A stretch of 9,195 nt of DNA from Odoribacteraceae bacterium (GTDB taxonomy: Bacteria > Bacteroidota > Bacteroidia > Bacteroidales > Marinifilaceae), in assembly GCA_031267995.1 (NCBI GenBank), contig JAIRXZ010000213.1:1-9195 (forward strand), given 5' to 3'. Under the pieces are notes generated by a model that was given only the letters and a program-made list of their open reading frames with translations, was not told the DNA's origin and made no database searches. Positions within the stretch are counted from its first letter, which is position 1. Each line of letters starts with the position of its first letter. Shown here piece by piece: positions 1 to 5,035 of the stretch. The translations under genes and the position numbers were made by a program.

Positions 1-1
1 G

Positions 2-85
2 GGGGGAATGACACCGGTTGAGGGAGGCATGACCACGATTGAAGGGGGGATGACACCGGTTACGGGGGGGATGACCACGGTTGAG
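2..85 (+). repeat. 21-bp tandem array A (4 units)
   Basis: Four consecutive 21-bp units start at 2, 23, 44 and 65, each with a G-run, then ATGAC, then (G/A)TTGA(A/G) in three of the four. Read from position 2 they give heptapeptides GGMTPVE, GGMTTIE, GGMTPVT and GGMTTVE. Several differences between units are silent in this frame (GGG/GGA, GGA/GGC/GGG, ACA/ACC, GAG/GAA) or conservative (Val/Ile). The array probably continues left of the window. It could be a plain minisatellite or the end of a repeat-protein gene. Confidence 0.85.
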
Positions 86-139
86 GGGAGCCACCGGTGT
101 ATCAGCCATCGGTGCATCAGCCACCGGTGCAGTGGCTGA
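2..139 (+). CDS. possible 3' end of a heptapeptide-repeat ORF (left-truncated)
   Basis: The frame starting at position 2 is open from the window edge to a TGA at 137-139. It encodes four GGMT(P/T)VE-type heptads followed by three SHRCI-type pentads. No known domain, signal peptide or membrane segment is recognisable. The support is only that unit-to-unit changes in the heptads are largely silent or conservative in this frame. After the TGA the same frame stays open again to a TAG at 512-514, so the region could be one broken repeat ORF. It could equally be non-coding DNA whose 21-bp period keeps frames open. No function is assigned. Confidence 0.25.
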   Translation, partial: GGMTPVEGGMTTIEGGMTPVTGGMTTVEGSHRCISHRCISHRCSG

Positions 140-193
140 GCCAATCTTAACGCCATCCCAGGTGGCTTCGACAAGCTCAGCCACCGGTGCATC
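89..193 (+). repeat. 15-bp repeats (4 copies) interrupted by a hairpin segment
   Basis: Copies of a 15-bp unit (consensus AGCCACCGGTGCATC) lie at 89-103, 104-118 and 119-133. A fourth copy at 179-193 follows a 45-bp interruption (134-178). In the plus frame starting at 2 the unit reads SHRCI. The interruption contains the in-frame TGA (137-139) and most of the hairpin at 161-185. The arrangement looks like a short array split by an inserted segment. Confidence 0.7.
161..185. repeat. hairpin with CTTCGACAAGCTCAG core
   Basis: GGTGGCT (161-167) is perfectly complementary to AGCCACC (179-185). An alternative inner pairing, GCTT with AAGC around CGAC, is also possible. From memory, a core like CTTCGACAAGCTCAG recurs as a dispersed palindromic repeat in intergenic DNA of various bacteria, including Bacteroidota. 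That has not been checked here. It lacks a T-run on either strand, so it is not a canonical terminator. Confidence 0.6.
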
Positions 194-196
194 GGA

Positions 197-280
197 ATAA
201 CCACGGTAGCGGGGGGAGTAACCGCGGTGGCGGAAGAAATAACCGCGACAGCGGGAGAAACAACCGCGGGAGCGGGGGAA
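197..280 (+). repeat. 21-bp tandem array C (4 units)
   Basis: Four 21-bp units start at 197, 218, 239 and 260, sharing the core AACC(A/G)CG plus a G-rich tail. In the same plus frame as array A they read ITTVAGG, VTAVAEE, ITATAGE and TTAGAGE, resembling the G-M-T-T-V-E pattern of array A. A second plus frame is also open here (NNRGSGG-like), so the frame choice is less clear than for arrays A and D. Confidence 0.8.
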
Positions 281-514
281 ATCATGTCGAGGAGGTGGAC
301 AATCGGGGGCGAGAGGTGGACACGTATCTATGAAAGGTGGACGATCGGGGGCGGGAGGTGGACACCTATATATAAGGTGTGGATGATCGGGGGCGGGAGA
401 GATTCAATCGCCATGAATCGGCAGGTGATCGGTGCGGGGAGGCGAGGGATAGCAATAAAAAGGCGGGCGCTCTTCCTGGTGTGGAGGGCGCCCGCCGGGG
501 GTGGGAGGTGGTAG
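227..514 (+). CDS. possible heptapeptide-repeat ORF, doubtful
   Basis: This 95-codon open frame (GTG at 227, or ATG at 284) ends at TAG 512-514. It opens with the last units of array C and continues through array D as RWTIGGE, RWTRIYE, RWTIGGG, RWTPIYK and VWMIGGG, then about 37 codons of basic, non-repeated sequence. Differences between the D units include silent changes (ACA/ACG, ATC/ATA, GAG/GAA), which favours this frame. Against coding: its 3' part runs across the intrinsic terminator of htpG on the other strand, there is no convincing ribosome site, and no homologous family is recognised. Confidence 0.25.
   Translation: MAEEITATAGETTAGAGEIMSRRWTIGGERWTRIYERWTIGGGRWTPIYKVWMIGGGRDSIAMNRQVIGAGRRGIAIKRRALFLVWRAPAGGGRW
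293..397 (+). repeat. 21-bp tandem array D, alternating unit types (5 units)
   Basis: Units start at 293, 314, 335, 356 and 375 with lengths 21, 21, 21, 19 and 23 bp, totalling exactly 5 x 21. Each begins AGGTG. Two types alternate: one ending GATCGGGGGCGGG-like and one ending in an A/T-rich TATCTATGAA or CCTATATATA. The higher-order period is therefore 42 bp. ACACCT (362-367) and AGGTGT (375-380) form a perfect 6-bp hairpin around ATATATA. Confidence 0.85.
456..496 (-). terminator. intrinsic terminator of htpG
   Basis: On the minus strand a perfect 9-bp G+C stem (GGCGGGCGC at 496-488 pairing with GCGCCCGCC at 470-462, extendable by a G-U pair) is followed directly by TTTTTATT (461-454). It lies about 147 bp past the htpG stop and no other minus-strand gene lies between, so it most likely ends the htpG transcript. 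On the plus strand the stem is followed by Gs, so it is not bidirectional. Confidence 0.85.
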
Positions 515-534
515 GGAGTCTCGTGAAAGAGATC

Positions 535-593
535 GGCCTGGAAGGGGGAAGGGCCGGAGTAGAGAGGGGAAACAGCGGCCTGGAAGGGGGAAG
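535..593. repeat. 17-bp direct repeat with a 42-bp offset
   Basis: GGCCTGGAAGGGGGAAG occurs at 535-551 and again at 577-593, exactly 42 bp (2 x 21) apart. The surrounding 500-642 stretch is purine-rich on the plus strand, with further GGGAAGGGCCGG-type echoes around 610-632. It lies within the presumed 3' untranslated part of the htpG transcript. No gene is seen between 515 and 642. Confidence 0.75.
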
Positions 594-642
594 AGATGGG
601 CCAGGCCGGGGAAGGGCCGGAAAAGGCCGGGTGGATGTTGCC

Positions 643-2691
643 CTAAATCAGGTCGAAGCTGCGTTTGACGAAGCGGGCGAGGGATTCGCCCTTGAGGAGG
701 CCGTTGGCGAGCAGGGCGAGGTCGACGAGCTGGCCGGCGAGTTTGCTCTCCTTGCCGTAGGTGGCGAGGATGTCGTCCTCCTGGTGGTTGAGGTCGTCGA
801 GTTCTTTGTCAATCTCCAAAGATCTGTCCTTGTCCACCTGGGGGATTTCCTCCTCTTTTTTGTCCTTGTTGAGGGCGTCGATGTCGGCCTTGCGGGCGTT
901 GGCGGCGTCGATGGCGGCGCGGACGGGGGCGAGGGCGTCGGCGAGGGCTGATTGGGCGTCGGCGAGGAGGGTGTTGGCGAGGCGGTGGTCGGTGTTGACG
1001 ACGAGGGTGTAGTGGTCGTCCATGGCGCCGTAGAAGCTCATGGTGGGGTTCATGGCGGACATCTCTTTCATGCGTCGGGCGAATTCGGAGCGGGTGACGG
1101 TGAGGGGTTCCTGCGCGTCGCCGAGGGATTCGAAGTTGACGTTGTACGAGGCGCCGTCGGCGCGGAGGAGGGGGGTGAGGATGGAGGTGGCGTCGTGGCG
1201 GTCGATGACGCTCCAGGTGGTCGAGGGGGCGTCGTTTTTGGGTACGAGTTTGTCGATGACGTCGGCGTCCACGCGGAGGAAGCGGCGGGAGGGGTTTTCG
1301 TGCTCGACGTGGTTGATGAAGTGGGGGTCGAGCTGGCCGCCGAGGAGGAGGACGTCGTAGCCTTTGTCCTTGGCTTTTTGGATGTAGGTGTATTGCTCGA
1401 GGGGGTCGGTGGCGTAGAGGTGGACGATTTTTCCCTCTTTGTCCGTCTGGTTGGGCTTGACGAGGTTTTCGTATTCGTCGCCGGTGAAGTATTTGCCGTC
1501 GGTGTTTTTGTAGAGGAAGATGGCCTTGGCTCGCTCGTTGAATTTTTCGTCGGAGAGGATGCCGTACTGGAAGAATACTTTGAGGTCGTCCCACTTGGCC
1601 TCGTAGTCGACGCGGGAGGCGTTGAAGATGTCGGTGAGGCTGTCGGTGACCTTCTTGGTGATGTGGGATGAGATTTTCTTGACGTTGCGGTCGCTCTGGA
1701 GGTAGGATCGGGAGACGTTGAGGGGGATGTCGGGGGAGTCGATGACGCCGTGGAGGAGGGTGAGGTAGTCGGGGACGATGCCCTCGACGGTGTCGGTGAC
1801 GTATACCTGGTTGCAGTAGAGCTGGATTTTATTTTTCTGGATTTCCAGGCGGTTGTCGATTTTGGGGAAGTAGAGGATGCCGGTGAGGTTGAAGGGGTAG
1901 TCGACGTTGAGGTGGATGTGGAAGAGGGGGTCGCGGGCGGAGGGGTAGAGGCGGTGGTAGAAGTCGGTGTAGTCGGCTTCTTTGAGGTCGGCGGGCTTGC
2001 GCGTCCAGGCGGGGTTGGTGTCGTTGATGATGTTGTCCTCGGTGGTGTCGCGGTAGCCGCCGTCTTTCCACTCCTTTTTTTTGCCGAAGGTGATTTCGAC
2101 GGGGAGGAATTTGCAGTATTTTTCGAGGAGTTCGTTGATTTTGTTGTCCTCGAGGAAGTCCTGCTCGTCGTCGGCGATGTGCATGATGATGTCGGTGCCG
2201 CGGGTCTCTTTTTCGGCGTCGTCGAGGGTGTACTCCGGTGTGCCGTCGCATGTCCAGTGGACGGGCGCGGCGTCGGGTCGGTAGGATCGGGTGAGGATCT
2301 CCACGCGGTCGCTGACCATGAAGGCGGAGTAGAATCCGAGGCCGAAGTGTCCGATGATGGCGGCGGCGTTGTCCTTGTACTTTTGGAGGAATTCCTCGGC
2401 GCCGGAGAAGGCGATTTGATTGATGTAGCGTTCTACCTCGTCGCGGGTCATGCCGATGCCGTTGTCGGAGACGGTGAGGGTGCCCGCTTTTTTGTCGGCC
2501 TTAACGGTGACGCGGGGGTTGCCGATTTCTTCCTTGAAGTCGCCGCTGTTTGCCAGGACGCGGAGTTTGCGGGTGGCGTCGACGGCGTTGGAGATGATTT
2601 CGCGGAGAAAAATTTCGTGGTCTGAGTAGAGGAATTTCTTGATGATGGGGAACAGGTCGCCCGTTGAAACGCCAATTTTACCTTGTGTCAT
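643..2691 (-). CDS. htpG: molecular chaperone HtpG (Hsp90 family)
   Basis: This encodes a cytosolic ATP-dependent Hsp90 chaperone that works as a homodimer on late folding intermediates. The 682-aa length equals the long Bacteroides-type HtpG. The GHKL ATPase domain (about 1-215) shows E31, N35 and D38 in the first helix, DNGIGM at 76-81 and the lid motif GHFGLGF at 114-120. The middle domain carries LNVSRSYLQ with the expected arginine at 328. The C-terminal dimerisation domain contains a charged, probably coiled insert at about 597-642 and ends FVKRSFDLI. The ATG at 2691 is preceded by GGAAG a few bases upstream and matches the usual family N-terminus (KIGVSTGDLFPIIKKFLYS). The gene is divergent from the thiamine operon with no evident functional link. 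It is single-gene up to the terminator at 456-496. No CIRCE-like element is visible. Confidence 0.97.
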   Translation of the reverse strand: MTQGKIGVSTGDLFPIIKKFLYSDHEIFLREIISNAVDATRKLRVLANSGDFKEEIGNPRVTVKADKKAGTLTVSDNGIGMTRDEVERYINQIAFSGAEEFLQKYKDNAAAIIGHFGLGFYSAFMVSDRVEILTRSYRPDAAPVHWTCDGTPEYTLDDAEKETRGTDIIMHIADDEQDFLEDNKINELLEKYCKFLPVEITFGKKKEWKDGGYRDTTEDNIINDTNPAWTRKPADLKEADYTDFYHRLYPSARDPLFHIHLNVDYPFNLTGILYFPKIDNRLEIQKNKIQLYCNQVYVTDTVEGIVPDYLTLLHGVIDSPDIPLNVSRSYLQSDRNVKKISSHITKKVTDSLTDIFNASRVDYEAKWDDLKVFFQYGILSDEKFNERAKAIFLYKNTDGKYFTGDEYENLVKPNQTDKEGKIVHLYATDPLEQYTYIQKAKDKGYDVLLLGGQLDPHFINHVEHENPSRRFLRVDADVIDKLVPKNDAPSTTWSVIDRHDATSILTPLLRADGASYNVNFESLGDAQEPLTVTRSEFARRMKEMSAMNPTMSFYGAMDDHYTLVVNTDHRLANTLLADAQSALADALAPVRAAIDAANARKADIDALNKDKKEEEIPQVDKDRSLEIDKELDDLNHQEDDILATYGKESKLAGQLVDLALLANGLLKGESLARFVKRSFDLI

Positions 2692-2816
2692 AGTCTTCCA
2701 TTTTAGAGTTTGTTTTAAATTTTACACGGGGCGACGGGGGCAATTGCCATGCCAAAGAGAGGCGGGTGACATTTTGTCAATGGCGACGGCGTCGGTGGCG
2801 TTTTCGCGGCGGTCGG
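2692..2816. other. htpG leader and divergent intergenic segment
   Basis: The first 40 bp upstream of htpG are A/T-rich (TAAAATTTAAAAC on the minus strand at 2724-2712), a plausible promoter or leader. However, no -33/-7 pair with proper spacing was found for htpG. A CAATTG palindrome lies at 2741-2746. No ORF, RNA gene or repeat is seen in the rest. Confidence 0.4.
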
Positions 2817-2847
2817 TTTGGATGTTGTTGTTTTTCGCGTATCTTCG
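2817..2847 (+). promoter_or_regulatory. Bacteroidota-type sigma promoter of the thi operon
   Basis: A TTTG at 2817-2820 (-33 element) and TATCTTCG at 2840-2847 (-7 element, one mismatch to TAnnTTTG) are separated by 19 bp, the spacing typical of the primary sigma factor in this phylum. Transcription would start near 2853-2855, right at the first base pairs of the riboswitch. This is what one would expect for a leader RNA that begins with its aptamer. Confidence 0.6.
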
Positions 2848-2854
2848 CCGCGAC

Positions 2855-2993
2855 AAATCTTTGACGGGGTGCCTAGGGAGGCGGGTCACGCGACCGCTCC
2901 CGCCCGATCGCCGGCCGGCGTCGGGTCAACATGACGGGCTGAGAATAAACCCATAACCTGATCCGGGTAATGCCGGCGGAGGGGACGCGATTT
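2855..2993 (+). promoter_or_regulatory. TPP riboswitch (thi box)
   Basis: The conserved parts occur in order: GACGGGGTGCC (2863-2873), GGCTGAGA (2937-2944), AACCC (2948-2952) pairing with the GGGGT for P2, and AACCTGATC (2955-2963). They are followed by P5, CCGG-GTAATG-CCGG (2963-2976), and GCGGAGGGG (2976-2984). CTGAGA and GTAATGCC are the pyrimidine- and pyrophosphate-sensing signatures. P1 can close as AAATC (2855-2859) with GATTT (2989-2993). The P3 arm is long (about 2871-2939) with an extra hairpin GGCGGGTC/GACCGCTCCCGCC and a CGCCGGCCGGCG palindrome, a variable region in this class. It sits directly upstream of thiS and would repress the operon when TPP is plentiful. Confidence 0.95.
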
Positions 2994-3058
2994 TTGTTTT
3001 TTTGTTGGTAATCACGCGGGGGTCGCCTGGCGATTTCTCGCTTTAAACTTTTGATCGT
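2985..3058 (+). promoter_or_regulatory. expression platform / leader between riboswitch and thiS
   Basis: Right after the aptamer comes a T-rich tract (TTTTTGTTTTTTTG at 2991-3004). It follows the 3' strand of P1 and could let a ligand-stabilised P1 act as a terminator. The remaining 50 bp contain only a small GCGGGGGTCGCC...GGCGA fold and an A/T-rich CTTTAAACTTTTGATCGT before the thiS ATG, with no Shine-Dalgarno sequence. Control by transcription termination or by access to the start region cannot be separated by eye. Confidence 0.45.
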
Positions 3059-3259
3059 ATGCAAGTATTCGTGAATGACGAGGCCGTCCGGTGCGAGCCG
3101 GGGGCGACGCTGGCGACTCTCCTCGAGGGGCGCGGCGTGATGACGGGCGGCGTGGCCGTGGCCGTGGACGGGGAGGTGGCGCCGCGGGAGACGTGGGCGA
3201 TGGTGGGGCTGACGGAGGGGTGTAGTGTTCTTATCATCAAGGCCTCGCAAGGGGGGTGA
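3059..3259 (+). CDS. thiS: sulfur carrier protein ThiS
   Basis: This small ubiquitin-fold protein carries sulfur as a C-terminal thiocarboxylate to ThiG for thiazole formation. At 66 aa it has the normal family length, and it ends in the required Gly-Gly (ASQGG) immediately before the stop. The pattern MQVFVNDEAV, then GATLATLLE, AVAVDGEVAPRETWA and a hydrophobic VLIIKA strand is the ThiS beta-grasp layout. The ATG at 3059 is the only start giving a normal N-terminus, and no Shine-Dalgarno sequence precedes it. It is the first gene after the TPP riboswitch and 12 bp ahead of thiC. Its usual activator ThiF is not encoded within this window. Confidence 0.96.
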   Translation: MQVFVNDEAVRCEPGATLATLLEGRGVMTGGVAVAVDGEVAPRETWAMVGLTEGCSVLIIKASQGG

Positions 3260-3271
3260 AGGGAGGGCGCG

Positions 3272-5035
3272 ATGGATGATATGAACAGGATGTCGGCGGG
3301 GTCGACGGGGGCGCTGCCCGGTTCGGAGAAGGTGTACGTGGCGGGGGAGCTTTTCGACGTGCGAGTGCCCATGCGGCGTATCGCGCTGTCGCCCACGAGG
3401 GGCGAGGGGGGGGCGCTGGCGGGGAATGAGGCGGTGGTGGTGTATGACACGTCGGGGCCGTACACGGATCCGTCGCACGCGGTTGACCTGAACAAGGGGT
3501 TGCCGCGGATCAGGGAGGGGTGGATCGAGGGTCGGGGGGACACGCTCCGGCTGGAGGCGCCGAGTTCCGCGTATGGCCGGGCGCGGCTGGAGGACGCGTC
3601 GCTGGACGCGCTGCGCTTCGAGCACGTGAACCGGCAGCCGCGGGTGGCCGCCCCGGGACGACGCGCGACGCAGATGCATTACGCCCGCCGGGGGATGGTG
3701 ACGCCGGAGATGGAGTTCGTGGCGATCCGCGAGAACCAGCTGATTGACCGCGTGCGCGAGGAGTTTGCCCGCGAGCGGGGGGAGCCGTTCGGGGCGCGCC
3801 TGCCCGCACTGGTGACGCCGGAGTTTGTCCGCGCGGAGGTGGCGGCGGGACGGGCGATTATTCCCGCTAACGTGAATCACCCGGAGAGCGAACCGATGGT
3901 GATCGGGCGAAATTTCCTGGTGAAGGTGAATGCCAATATCGGCAATTCGCCCGTCACGTCGTCGATCGCGGCGGAGGTGGAGAAGGCCGTGTGGGCGTTT
4001 CGCTGGGGGGCGGACACGATCATGGATCTCTCCACGGGACGGAATATTCACGAGACGAGGGAGTGGATTATTCGCAATTCGCCCGTGCCCGTGGGGACGG
4101 TGCCTCTCTACCAGGCGCTGGAGAAGGTGAAGGGGAGGGTGGAGGATTTGTCGTGGGAGGTGTATCGCGACACGCTGGTGGAGCAGGCCGAGCAGGGGGT
4201 GGATTATTTTACCATCCACGCGGGGTTGCGGTGGCACCACGTGCCGCTGACGGCGCGGCGGCTGACGGGGATCGTCTCCCGCGGGGGCGCCATCATGGCG
4301 CACTGGTGCGTGACGCACGAGCGGGAGAGCTTCCTCTTTACCCGCTTCGAGGAGATTTGCGAGATCCTGGCGAGGTACGACGCGGGGGTGTCGCTGGGCG
4401 ACGGGCTGCGGCCGGGGTGTATCGCCGACGCGAATGACGAGGCGCAAATGGCCGAGCTGAAGACGCTGGGCGAGCTGACGCGCGCGGCGTGGCGGCACGA
4501 CGTGCAGGTGATGGTGGAGGGGCCGGGGCACGTGCCCATGCAAAAGATCCGCGAGAACATGGAGGAGGAGTTGCTCCACTGCGACGAGGCGCCGTTCTAC
4601 ACGCTGGGGCCGCTGGTGACGGACATCGCCCCCGGGTACGACCATATTACTTCGGCCATCGGGGGCGCGATGATTGCCTGGCACGGGACGTCGATGCTGT
4701 GTTACGTGACGCGGAAGGAGCACCTGGGGCTGCCCGATCGCGAGGACGTGAAGGAGGGGGTGGTTACCTTTAAACTCGCCGCGCACGCCGCCGACCTCGC
4801 CAAGGGGCACCCGACGGCGTACCTCCGGGACTGGGCGATGAGCAAGGCGCGGTTCGAGTTCCGGTGGCTGGATCAATTCCACCTCGCGCTGGATTCGGAG
4901 ACGGCCACCCGGTTCCACGACCAGACGCTGCCCGCCGAGGGATTCAAAGAGGCGCACTTTTGCTCGATGTGCGGCGAGCATTTCTGCTCGATGCGCGCCA
5001 GCGAAAAGTTGCGCCAGAAGATGAAAGGGAGATGA
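3272..5035 (+). CDS. thiC: phosphomethylpyrimidine synthase ThiC
   Basis: This radical SAM enzyme converts aminoimidazole ribotide to 4-amino-5-hydroxymethyl-2-methylpyrimidine phosphate. It has 587 aa, within the normal range. Visible marks are the N-terminal GSEKVYVAGELFDVRVPMRRI region, NANIGNSPV, MDLSTGR at 251-257 followed by NIHETREWIIRNSPVPVG, EGPGHVPM at 416-423, and H420 and H484 (64 residues apart), the probable metal-binding pair. The C-terminal CX2CX4C iron-sulfur site is C564, C567 and C572. The ATG at 3272 has a GGGAGG a few bases upstream, and two later Met codons (3281, 3290) are weaker choices. It overlaps the next gene by ATGA (5032-5035), implying translational coupling. 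Codons strongly prefer G in the third position, unlike the following gene. Confidence 0.98.
   Translation: MDDMNRMSAGSTGALPGSEKVYVAGELFDVRVPMRRIALSPTRGEGGALAGNEAVVVYDTSGPYTDPSHAVDLNKGLPRIREGWIEGRGDTLRLEAPSSAYGRARLEDASLDALRFEHVNRQPRVAAPGRRATQMHYARRGMVTPEMEFVAIRENQLIDRVREEFARERGEPFGARLPALVTPEFVRAEVAAGRAIIPANVNHPESEPMVIGRNFLVKVNANIGNSPVTSSIAAEVEKAVWAFRWGADTIMDLSTGRNIHETREWIIRNSPVPVGTVPLYQALEKVKGRVEDLSWEVYRDTLVEQAEQGVDYFTIHAGLRWHHVPLTARRLTGIVSRGGAIMAHWCVTHERESFLFTRFEEICEILARYDAGVSLGDGLRPGCIADANDEAQMAELKTLGELTRAAWRHDVQVMVEGPGHVPMQKIRENMEEELLHCDEAPFYTLGPLVTDIAPGYDHITSAIGGAMIAWHGTSMLCYVTRKEHLGLPDREDVKEGVVTFKLAAHAADLAKGHPTAYLRDWAMSKARFEFRWLDQFHLALDSETATRFHDQTLPAEGFKEAHFCSMCGEHFCSMRASEKLRQKMKGR

Noticed and set aside
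137..139. TGA as a recoded (selenocysteine) codon in the left repeat ORF
   Set aside because: There is no SECIS-like structure or selenoprotein context. The TGA lies in an interrupting segment, so a simple stop is the plain reading.
161..185. Hairpin as a transcription terminator
   Set aside because: No T-run follows on either strand, and no gene ends immediately beside it.
379..951. 190-codon plus-strand ORF reading into htpG
   Set aside because: Most of it is antisense to the htpG 3' end, and its hydrophobic/acidic composition mirrors htpG codons. There is no start signal.
2873..4981. 702-codon minus-strand open frame across the riboswitch, thiS and most of thiC
   Set aside because: It lies opposite well-supported thiS and thiC, is extremely rich in Arg, His and Pro, has no recognisable domain, and is explained by the high G+C content and strong codon bias on the plus strand.
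4864..5031. Upstream in-frame start for the TenI-ThiD-ThiE fusion
   Set aside because: The extra 56 residues are a frame-shifted reading of the thiC C-terminus including its iron-sulfur motif. The ATG at 5032 gives the normal MIIVITPP start and a 4-bp overlap.
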